Of a stretch of 32,026 bases of DNA, positions 1-5,911 are shown in pieces (the first letter of the stretch is position 1; each line of letters starts with the position of its first letter). The notes under the pieces are model-generated. The model made no database searches. It saw nothing but the letters and a program-made list of their open reading frames with translations, and was not told the DNA's origin. Source of the DNA: Treponema sp. (lineage in GTDB: Bacteria > Spirochaetota > Spirochaetia > Treponematales > Breznakiellaceae); assembly GCA_031258265.1 (NCBI GenBank), contig JAIRNB010000028.1:1-32026 (forward strand). Reading direction: 5' to 3'. Both the position numbers and the translations under genes were made by a program.

Positions 1-27
1 TAACTGCCGTAACTGTTCAGGAATCAT
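1..27 (-). CDS. 5' end of a leftward gene (partial)
   Basis: Reading leftwards, an ATG at 27-25 opens a frame (M-I-P-E-Q-L-R-Q-L) that runs off the window edge. A strong Shine-Dalgarno sequence (AAGGAGG, complement of about 36-42) sits at good spacing upstream, which is the main support. Nine codons are too few to name a product. Its upstream region contains the hairpins at 54-176. Confidence 0.55.
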
Positions 28-53
28 TTTTACATGCCTCCTTGGGAGAATGG

Positions 54-130
54 ACTTGTTCAAGAACCCAGTTGGTTCTTTCACAAGTCTTACAAAAAAC
101 GCAGATTTCTAACAAAATCTACGTTTTTTG
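54..130. repeat. Two adjacent inverted repeats upstream of the leftward gene
   Basis: First inverted repeat: ACTTG (54-58) and AAGAACC (62-68) pair with GGTTCTT (74-80) and CAAGT (84-88). Second: CAAAAAACG (93-101) and AGATTT (103-108) pair with AAATCT (115-120) and CGTTTTTTG (122-130), with one mismatch. They lie in the 5' region of the gene entering at base 27, so they could be operators, 5'-UTR structures or the terminator of something else. The string GGACTTGTTCAAG also occurs near 25307, so part of the first repeat may be a dispersed motif. Confidence 0.5.
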
Positions 131-132
131 TT

Positions 133-183
133 GTTTTTAAGCGGTTGTTGTTTAAAAACTGAAGTTTTTAAACAACTCTAATA
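133..183. repeat. Dispersed stem-loop repeat, copy 1
   Basis: A perfect 13-bp stem (GTTGTTTAAAAAC, 147-159, with its complement at 164-176) closes a TGAA tetraloop. It is preceded by TTTTTAAGCGG and followed by TCTAATA. A second copy at 31071-31117 has the same loop and flanks, and two compensatory stem changes (T-A to C-G). The 3' side lacks a clean T-run, so it does not look like a standard terminator. Confidence 0.7.
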
Positions 184-243
184 CTTTAGCGGCATATAAT
201 AACGCTTTTTTTCTCACACGGCAAGCGCCGAAATATTCGGCAT

Positions 244-575
244 GTACCCTCGGCGCCATGGGGTGCCGCATTATTCAATATACAGCCTTCGGCTTTGTAG
301 CATTAGTTTCAGCACAACGCGCTCCGCGTGTTGTGTCGCGCGCGCACTGGCCAGCATGGATGCTGGCTGTGACAGATGTATACGTTTTTGCGGCTTTTAT
401 TCCAGCCCAAAAATGGCATGGATGTCATTTTTGGGCAGCGCAAGGGATTGTAGGGGTGCGAAGCAGCCACGCCGCCAGGCGGGGCCGGAGCAAAGCGGAG
501 CCCCGAAAAGCCCGGTCCCCTTTTGAAATTGTCGCGCAAGCGACACCCATGAGGCGGGGATGCGCCCAAAAAGAG
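244..575 (+). repeat. Modular hairpin mosaic repeat, copy A
   Basis: This gene-free stretch holds one of four related composite repeats. Recognisable modules in order are: the AATATACAGCC segment (near 278), the ACGTTTTTGC segment (near 383), the core hairpin 406-435 (CCCAAAAATGGCAT pairing with its near-complement around GG, one G-T pair), the GCGCAAGGGATTGTAGGGG junction (438-456), and the terminal module GCCCGGTCCCC (510-520) with GGGGATGCGCCC (556-567). In this copy an extra hairpin (TGTCGC/GCGACA) is nested inside the terminal stem. Small open frames here are repeat-derived, with no Shine-Dalgarno sequence, and are not called as genes. Its 3' end abuts the 3' end of the glycosyltransferase gene, which is transcribed towards it. 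Confidence 0.8.
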
Positions 576-616
576 GGATAAAAATTCCTGTGCGCCTATC
601 CTGATTATTTTAGCGG

Positions 617-1747
617 TTACACGGTTTCCTGGATGATCTGCAGAGTCCGCCCGGCGCAGCGGTCCCAGGAAAAGGACTGTACCCGCTCCAGGCCATGACG
701 CCGGCATTCCCGGTAAACATCCCGTTTGGTGGTAAGGGTAACTATGCGGTCCGCCATATCCTCGCAGTTCAAGGGATCAAAATACAGGGCGGCGTGTTCC
801 GCGGTTTCCGGCAGGCTGGCCGCCCGGGCGCAGGCGACGGGTACCCCGCTGGCCATGGCCTCCAGGACCCCCAGGCCGAATCCCTCGTACAGCGAGGGAA
901 AAACGGCAATATCGGCCCCGGAGTAGAGTTCGGGGAGACTCCGGAGGGGGAAATGGCCGGTAAAGAAAATGTCATTCCGGTAAGGGGAAGCGGCGACCGC
1001 TTTTTTGACTTTCTCCGCCCCCCGGTTGTCCCCGCCGGCCAGGACCAGCCGGTGGGGGTATTTGGTCCGTTCCTTGAAAATCCGGAAGGCCTCGATAAGC
1101 CTGACATGGTTTTTTATGGGGTGTTCGATCCGGGAGACGCAGAGGATATAAGGCTGGCGGAAGCTGAAAGGCTGGATAAGTACCACGCTTTCCTCGTTCC
1201 GGGGCCGGGGCTGGAAAGCCGCCAGATCAATACCGTTGGGGACTACTTCGATCCGGGATTCCTTTACCCCGGTCAGCTCCACCAGCTCCTGCTTAACCCA
1301 GCCGCTTACCGCGATGATCCGGTCCAGCCGGCGCAGGGCGTCGGGGAGGACCATCCTGGGCACTATCCCCAGGCTTTCCCGGGCTTTTCTGCTTCCCCAA
1401 TAGGCGGCCATGTCGTGAACCGTACCGACCGTGGGACAGGGTGATTTGCCGAAGGCCGCCAGCCGGTGGGCGGCGGGGAAAAAGCAGATGTCGTAGTTCC
1501 TGGATCTGGCAAACTCCGGGTATTTTAAGAAATGCCAAATGGAATTGGCGGTTTTACCGTTCACCGAACAGCGGGAAACAAATTCCAGGTTCGGGGCGGC
1601 GTCACTGTAAACATAACGGTCAAATTCCCAGCCAAAGATCTCAAAAAGGGCCCCGGAGGGGGGAATACGTCTCAACAACTGGGTCAAATAGGTACCAATA
1701 CCGGACTTTCCACTGTTACAGGCAAAGGTATCGATCCCAATCTTCAT
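617..1747 (-). CDS. Glycosyltransferase family 4 (GT-B fold)
   Basis: This 376-residue protein has the layout of a retaining GT4 glycosyltransferase, which moves a sugar from a nucleotide-sugar donor to a glycan or lipid acceptor at the cytoplasmic face of the membrane. The N-terminal acceptor domain has a glycine-containing loop (about 12-20) and an H-D pair (111-112). The C-terminal donor domain has V-P-N-G-I-D (169-174), R206/K212 and the EX7E motif (E288...E296, in S-L-Y-E-G-F-G-L-G-V-L-E-A-M). Length is normal for the family. The ATG start is supported by a GGAGG Shine-Dalgarno sequence (1754-1758). It appears monocistronic, with repeat A downstream and a 22-bp palindrome directly upstream of the ribosome site. 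Donor and acceptor cannot be read from sequence; a cell-surface glycan role is a guess. Confidence 0.9.
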   Translation of the reverse strand: MKIGIDTFACNSGKSGIGTYLTQLLRRIPPSGALFEIFGWEFDRYVYSDAAPNLEFVSRCSVNGKTANSIWHFLKYPEFARSRNYDICFFPAAHRLAAFGKSPCPTVGTVHDMAAYWGSRKARESLGIVPRMVLPDALRRLDRIIAVSGWVKQELVELTGVKESRIEVVPNGIDLAAFQPRPRNEESVVLIQPFSFRQPYILCVSRIEHPIKNHVRLIEAFRIFKERTKYPHRLVLAGGDNRGAEKVKKAVAASPYRNDIFFTGHFPLRSLPELYSGADIAVFPSLYEGFGLGVLEAMASGVPVACARAASLPETAEHAALYFDPLNCEDMADRIVTLTTKRDVYRECRRHGLERVQSFSWDRCAGRTLQIIQETV

Positions 1748-1760
1748 GCACTACCTCCGG

Positions 1761-1782
1761 AAATACCGGGCGCCCGGTATTT
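1761..1782. promoter_or_regulatory. Perfect 22-bp palindrome at the glycosyltransferase ribosome site
   Basis: The half-site AAATACCGGGC is followed immediately by its exact reverse complement. It ends 2 nt from the GGAGG ribosome site of the glycosyltransferase gene. A perfect dyad of this size could be a repressor operator or an mRNA hairpin that affects initiation. No copy was noticed elsewhere in the window. Confidence 0.5.
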
Positions 1783-1966
1783 GGAAAGGACAGCATGCAG
1801 TGAAAAAAATTAAAAAGCAATACCGGCGGTTTTTGCCCTTTGGCGGGTTTATACGGACCGCATACCCTGACCTTCCTGTCCCTGGTAAGTTTTTCACATG
1901 AAAGAACTTTTTTTTACATACCGGCCTCCGGCCCCTTGCGGCCCAATCCGTAGTGTGATATGGTTC

Positions 1967-2006
1967 TTGACAGTAGAAAAAAACGCTATATGTGTGGCGC
2001 TATATA
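1967..2006 (+). promoter_or_regulatory. nrd operon promoter region with two GCTATAT repeats (candidate NrdR boxes)
   Basis: A consensus -35 hexamer TTGACA lies at 1967-1972. Downstream are two copies of GCTATAT (1985-1991 and 1999-2005), the second as CGCTATATA. This resembles the core of the NrdR box (C-W-A-T-A-T-A). The repeats overlap where a -10 element would lie, as expected for autorepression by NrdR. The 14-bp repeat spacing is shorter than the usual tandem NrdR-box spacing and the -10 itself is weak (TATGTG at 16 bp), so the assignment is tentative. The rest of 1783-1966 shows only a short CCGGCC-type inverted repeat and no gene. Confidence 0.4.
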
Positions 2007-2034
2007 CCGATGTTTTTAGTAAAGGCGACCCCAG

Positions 2035-2496
2035 ATGAGATGTCCCCATTGCGGTAATTCGGATGATAAAGTTATAGAATCCCGCACCTTAGCCAACGGG
2101 GCGGCGATTCGCCGCCGCCGGGAGTGCAGTAACTGCGGTTTCCGTTTTACCAGCTATGAGAGGATTGAAGACAAACAGTTCATGGTTATCAAGAGGGACG
2201 GCCGCCGGGAGCCCTTTGACCGGCAGAAGATCGAGCGGGGGGTAGACCGGGCCCTGGAAAAGCGGCCGGTTTCCCCCATGATGATCGACAGCCTGGTCAA
2301 CCAGATCGAAGATCAGGCGGCTATTATGGGTAAGGTCAATCATGAGATCAGCGCCTCCAGTATCGGGGATCTGGTGCTGGAAAAACTGGCCCTGGTGGAC
2401 AAGGTGGCGTATATTCGTTTCGCGTCCGTATACAGGCACTTTGAGAATCTGGATGAATTTATCCGGGAAATACAAAAAATGGGGGACCTTCCTTGA
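2035..2496 (+). CDS. nrdR: Transcriptional repressor NrdR
   Basis: This 153-residue protein matches NrdR over its full length. It is the nucleotide-sensing repressor of ribonucleotide reductase genes. An N-terminal zinc ribbon uses C3-P-H-C6 and C31-S-N-C34. An ATP-cone domain follows from about residue 49 (V-I-K-R-D-G-R-R-E-P-F-D) to about 139 and binds ATP or dATP. It is the first gene of the nrd operon, and its TGA stop overlaps the TTG start of nrdD, indicating translational coupling. A weak ribosome site (AAAGG) precedes the ATG. The regulator probably controls its own operon through the GCTATAT repeats upstream. Length and motifs are ordinary; confidence is high. Confidence 0.97.
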   Translation: MRCPHCGNSDDKVIESRTLANGAAIRRRRECSNCGFRFTSYERIEDKQFMVIKRDGRREPFDRQKIERGVDRALEKRPVSPMMIDSLVNQIEDQAAIMGKVNHEISASSIGDLVLEKLALVDKVAYIRFASVYRHFENLDEFIREIQKMGDLP

Positions 2497-4565
2497 ATAG
2501 ACAGGTGGTAAAACGTTCCGGGGCTATCGAGGCTTACGACCGCTATAAGATATTCAGCGCCATAAGCCGGGCTTTTGACGCGGTGGAGAAGGATTCCCGG
2601 AAAGAGGGGTTTTCTCCGGAGGAACAGGACAGCCGGGTGGAGGCGGTTACAAGCCGGGTGGAGGTTCTGCTGGAGGAGATGATGCGGGGCCGTCATCCCT
2701 CCTCCATCCCCGCCATAGAGGAAATTCAGGACCTGGTGGAAACCGCCCTTATCGAAAAACAGGAAACGGCGGTTGCCAAGGCTTATATCCTTTACCGGGC
2801 CAGGCACGAGGCCCGGCGGGATCTTAAAAACCTGATGCTGGACATTGATTCCACCATGGACGGCTATCTTAGACAGTCCGACTGGCGGGTCAATGAAAAC
2901 GCCAATGTAAACTACTCCCTGGGGGGGCTGATCCTCCACAATTCGGGGAGCATCACCGCCAATTACTGGCTTAAAAACATCTATCCCCCGGAGATTGCCA
3001 ATGCCCACCGGGACGCGGATTTTCATATCCACGATCTTTCCATGTTTTCCGGCTACTGCGCCGGTTGGTCCCTGCGCCAGCTCATTGCCGAGGGGCTGGG
3101 GGGAGTGGCGGACAAGATCACCAGCAAGCCGGCGAAACACCTCTCCACCCTGATGCAACAGGCGGTAAATTTCCTGGGCTGCCTGCAAAACGAATGGGCC
3201 GGGGCCCAGGCTTTTAGTTCTTTTGACACCTATGTCGCCCCCTTTGTGAAGGCGGATAACCTGAGCGACAAAGAAATAAAACAGTGCCTCCAGAGTTTTG
3301 TCTTTGGGGTGAATACCCCCAGCCGCTGGGGCAGCCAGGCGCCCTTCACCAACATCACCCTGGATTGGGTCTGCCCCGCGGACCTCAAGGACCGGAAGGC
3401 CGTGACCGGGGGGCGGGAAATGGACTTTACCTACGGCCAATGCCAGGCCCAGATGGACCGGATAAACCGGATCTTTATCGAACTTATGCTGGAAGGGGAC
3501 GCGGACGGCCGGGGTTTTCAGTACCCCATTCCCACTTACAACATAACCAGGGATTTTGAATGGGACAGCGCCAACGCCGGGCTTCTCTTTGAAATGACCG
3601 CCCGCTACGGCACCCCCTATTTCCAGAATTTTATCAACTCCGACCTGAATCCCGCTGATGTAAGGTCCATGTGCTGCCGCCTCCAGTTGGACAAACGGGA
3701 ACTGCGGAAACGGGGGGGCGGCCTTTTTGGTTCCGATGAGCTTACCGGTTCCGTGGGAGTTGTAACCATCAACCTTCCCCGGATCGCCTACCTGGCCAAG
3801 GACCGGGGGGATTTTTACCGCCGCCTCGAAAAACTCATGAACCTGGCCAAGGAAAGCCTTATTATCAAACGAAAGACCGTAAAAAAACTCCTGGACGCGG
3901 GACTTTTCCCCTATACCCGCCGCTACCTGCAAACCCTGGACAGCCATTTTAACACCATTGGCCTGGTGGGAATGAACGAAGCCTTGCGGAATTTCATGGG
4001 GGAAAAAACCACCATCGCTACGCCGGAGGGTAAGGCCTTTGCCCTGGAGGTCCTGAACTTTATGCGGGAAAAGCTGGCGGATTTTCAGGAAGAAACGGGG
4101 GAACTCTTTAACCTTGAGGCTACTCCCGCCGAATCAACATCCTACCGCCTGGCGAAGCACGACAAGAGCCGTTACCCCGGCATTATTACCGCGGGAAGCG
4201 GGGAACCCTATTACACCAATTCTACCCAGCTTCCGGTAATGGAAACCGAAGATATTTTTGATGCCCTGGATCAGCAGGAGGCCCTGCAGACCGCCTATAC
4301 CGGGGGGACGGTTTTTCACGCCTTCCTGGGAGAGTCAATCGAAGACTGGCGGAGCTGCCGGGATCTGGTACGGAGCATCGCCTCCAATTACCGGATTCCC
4401 TATTTCACTATTTCCCCTACCTTTTCCGTATGTCCGGTCCACGGTTATCTGCGGGGGGAACATTTTCACTGCCCCAAATGCAGGGAGGAACAGGAGACGG
4501 AACTGCGGGAGGAAATCGCCGCCCTGGAACGGGAGCGGGAACAGATTTTAGAGGCGGTAACATGA
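2493..4565 (+). CDS. nrdD: Anaerobic (class III) ribonucleoside-triphosphate reductase, catalytic part without the glycyl radical motif
   Basis: This 690-residue protein is the catalytic body of the oxygen-sensitive enzyme that makes dNTPs from NTPs. An N-terminal ATP-cone (about 1-105) begins V-V-K-R-S-G. The barrel has S-M-C-C-R (C394/C395, the expected thiyl-radical cysteine region) and G-L-V-G-M-N-E-A-L with E495. The C-terminal zinc site is C647-P-V-H650 and C660-P-K-C663, so one of the usual four cysteines is histidine. The protein then ends in a charged helical tail. There is NO RxxGY glycyl-radical motif, which normally follows the zinc site in NrdD. That motif is encoded in the next gene (4642-5154). 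The TTG start at 2493 overlaps the nrdR stop and has a GGGGGA ribosome site. An active enzyme would therefore need the radical domain supplied in trans. Confidence 0.95.
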   Translation: MNRQVVKRSGAIEAYDRYKIFSAISRAFDAVEKDSRKEGFSPEEQDSRVEAVTSRVEVLLEEMMRGRHPSSIPAIEEIQDLVETALIEKQETAVAKAYILYRARHEARRDLKNLMLDIDSTMDGYLRQSDWRVNENANVNYSLGGLILHNSGSITANYWLKNIYPPEIANAHRDADFHIHDLSMFSGYCAGWSLRQLIAEGLGGVADKITSKPAKHLSTLMQQAVNFLGCLQNEWAGAQAFSSFDTYVAPFVKADNLSDKEIKQCLQSFVFGVNTPSRWGSQAPFTNITLDWVCPADLKDRKAVTGGREMDFTYGQCQAQMDRINRIFIELMLEGDADGRGFQYPIPTYNITRDFEWDSANAGLLFEMTARYGTPYFQNFINSDLNPADVRSMCCRLQLDKRELRKRGGGLFGSDELTGSVGVVTINLPRIAYLAKDRGDFYRRLEKLMNLAKESLIIKRKTVKKLLDAGLFPYTRRYLQTLDSHFNTIGLVGMNEALRNFMGEKTTIATPEGKAFALEVLNFMREKLADFQEETGELFNLEATPAESTSYRLAKHDKSRYPGIITAGSGEPYYTNSTQLPVMETEDIFDALDQQEALQTAYTGGTVFHAFLGESIEDWRSCRDLVRSIASNYRIPYFTISPTFSVCPVHGYLRGEHFHCPKCREEQETELREEIAALEREREQILEAVT

Positions 4566-4645
4566 GGAACAAAGGGGCCTCTAAAACCTTTCCGGGGTTT
4601 TTAGAGACGCCCTCTATTTTATTTAGAAGGAGTAACAGGAAATGA
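4562..4645 (+). other. 27-codon mini-ORF bridging nrdD and the radical subunit
   Basis: An ATG at 4562 overlaps the nrdD stop as ATGA. The frame runs 27 codons through the intergenic hairpin and stops at 4645, again overlapping the next gene's ATG (4642) as ATGA. It has no recognisable product. It may be chance, or it may let ribosomes pass through the hairpin and couple nrdD translation to the radical subunit. Confidence 0.2.
4575..4612 (+). terminator. Hairpin between nrdD and the radical subunit (possible attenuator or processing site)
   Basis: GGGC-CTCTAAAACC (4575-4588) pairs with GG-TTTTTAGAG (4596-4606) and GCCC (4609-4612), with a one-base and a two-base bulge. A T-rich stretch (TCTATTTTATTT) follows before the next ribosome site. 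It resembles a weak intrinsic terminator, but nrdG lies downstream on the same strand. Partial termination or RNA processing that sets the ratio of NrdD to radical subunit is the likelier role. This is inference from sequence only. Confidence 0.45.
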
Positions 4646-5154
4646 GGACCCTTGAGGAAGTAGAAAAAGATTTGGAACGGACCAGGGAGGCCCTTGCATC
4701 GGTAGAGGGGATGCCCGCGGAGGTATACAGCCGTATCGTGGGTTACTACCGTTCAGTGCGGAACTGGAACCGGGGCAAACGGGAGGAGTACGGTGAACGG
4801 CGGCTTTACAACCTGTCCCTGCCGGAACATTCCGGCAGGGCGGGTACTGCCGCGCCTTCACCTGTTCCTGCCCCGGAACCTGCCGCCCCGGATTCCCGTA
4901 CAAGCGGGGAAAGCTCCAGGGTGCTTCTCTTCTGGCGTCCCGCCTGCCCGGCCTGCCCTTCGGCTAAAGAAGCGGCAGGCCGGCTGGGGATTCCGGTGGA
5001 CCTGGTAAACGCCGATACGGAAACGGGATTCGCCGAGGCCGTAAAGCGGAACGTACTTGCCACCCCCACCGCCATCTTCCTTTCCCCGGCGGGAACGGAA
5101 ATCGGCAGGGCTTTGGATTCCCGTTCCATCGCCGCCTTCGGCGCCGCGGTTTAA
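4642..5154 (+). CDS. Stand-alone glycyl radical domain of NrdD fused to a thioredoxin-like domain
   Basis: This 170-residue protein has two parts. Residues 1-22 are a charged helix, and 25-60 reproduce the C-terminal radical domain of class III reductases: E-V-Y-S-R31-I-V-G34-Y-Y, then R-N-W-N-R-G-K-R-E-E-Y. G34 is the predicted radical site. A Pro/Ala/Ser linker (about 62-90) leads to a small thioredoxin-like domain (93-170) with the redox pair C102-P-A-C105 and a T-P142 cis-proline motif. The gene has its own ribosome site (AAGGAG, 4627-4632, spacing 9) and sits between nrdD and the activase gene nrdG. The upstream NrdD lacks the motif, so this is most simply its missing radical subunit, acting in trans as GrcA (YfiD) does for pyruvate formate-lyase. 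The attached redoxin could be the electron donor. Two stop codons, a hairpin and a ribosome site separate it from nrdD, so a single sequencing error does not explain the split. Confidence 0.85.
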   Translation: MRTLEEVEKDLERTREALASVEGMPAEVYSRIVGYYRSVRNWNRGKREEYGERRLYNLSLPEHSGRAGTAAPSPVPAPEPAAPDSRTSGESSRVLLFWRPACPACPSAKEAAGRLGIPVDLVNADTETGFAEAVKRNVLATPTAIFLSPAGTEIGRALDSRSIAAFGAAV

Positions 5155-5188
5155 AACGCAGGAATTCCGGGGGCCTTCGCCTTTAGAT

Positions 5189-5911
5189 ATGCGGCACCTT
5201 CCCCCGGTAATCCTGCGGAAAACCAGTCTGGTGGATTACCCGGGCAGGGTCTGCGCGGTTATCTTTCTGCCGGGATGCAACCTCCGTTGTCCCTGGTGTC
5301 AGAACCGGGAACTGGTCCTGGCCGGTGATTCGGCAAAGGACAGCACGGAAGGGGGGGATTTTATCCCCCCCGTTGAGGCGATGGCCCTGATTCAAAAGCG
5401 GAAAACGGTGCTGGGAGGGGTGGTCATCTCCGGGGGGGAACCGACCATCCACCCGGCCCTGGGGGCCCTGGTCGGCGAAATCCACAGCCTTGGGCTGGCG
5501 GTAAAACTCGATACCAACGGCATGAATCCTTCAAGACTCAAGGAACTCTGGGCGGATAGAGCCTCCCGGCCCGATTACATCGCCCTGGATCTTAAGCTGG
5601 CCCCCGGCCGTTACAGGGAACTCCTATCCGGCCCCCGCTCCTTTGATCCCGCCGCCGCCCTGGCCGAAAGCGCCGCCCTGCTGCGGGACTCCGGGGTAGA
5701 GCATGAATTCCGCAGCTTAGCCCTGCCGGACGCTTACTTTGGAGCGGAGGACATTAAAGCCCTGGCCCCCCTGGCCGGGGGCAGTCCCTGGAATGTCCGG
5801 CCCTTCATACCGGGAAACTGCCTGGAACCGGCCTGGAATTCCCTTCCCGCCGCGGGAGAAAAGGAAACGGCCCGGCTGGCGGAAATGGCGCGGCGGAAAG
5901 CCCGGCCCTAA
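5189..5911 (+). CDS. nrdG: Anaerobic ribonucleotide reductase activating enzyme (radical SAM)
   Basis: This 240-residue radical SAM protein has C30-N-L-R-C34-P-W-C37 (the CX3CX2C 4Fe-4S site) and I-S-G-G-E-P for SAM binding (about residue 85). It is the activase that would abstract hydrogen from the glycine of the radical domain, here presumably G34 of the preceding protein. The ATG at 5189 is chosen because family similarity begins at once (P-P-V-I-L-R-K-T-S-L-V-D-Y-P-G). The frame is open further upstream but that extension is low-complexity and overlaps the previous gene. No strong ribosome site is visible. The stop overlaps that of the convergent lipoprotein gene by 3 bp. Last gene of the nrd operon. 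Confidence 0.93.
   Translation: MRHLPPVILRKTSLVDYPGRVCAVIFLPGCNLRCPWCQNRELVLAGDSAKDSTEGGDFIPPVEAMALIQKRKTVLGGVVISGGEPTIHPALGALVGEIHSLGLAVKLDTNGMNPSRLKELWADRASRPDYIALDLKLAPGRYRELLSGPRSFDPAAALAESAALLRDSGVEHEFRSLALPDAYFGAEDIKALAPLAGGSPWNVRPFIPGNCLEPAWNSLPAAGEKETARLAEMARRKARP

Noticed and set aside
242..581. Open frames of 94 and 107 codons in the first intergenic region, and similar ones near 13996-14358 and 26980-27378
   Set aside because: They consist of the mosaic repeat read in different frames, lack ribosome sites, and similar peptides recur wherever the repeat occurs.
2340..3947. 535-codon open frame on the minus strand opposite nrdD
   Set aside because: It lies antisense to clear nrdR/nrdD coding sequence, is rich in Gly, Pro and Val typical of high-GC shadow frames, and has no family features.
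4563..4565. nrdD TGA stop as a selenocysteine codon
   Set aside because: Read-through would hit an in-frame TAG after about a dozen codons and would not join the radical domain, which is in another frame with its own ribosome site.
4565..4642. Simple frameshift or sequencing error splitting nrdD
   Set aside because: A hairpin, a ribosome site and stops lie between the two frames, and the second protein has its own fused redoxin domain, so one indel cannot restore a normal NrdD.
4134..5129. Minus-strand open frames opposite the nrdD end and the radical subunit
   Set aside because: They are short, lack ribosome sites and lie antisense to well-supported coding sequence.
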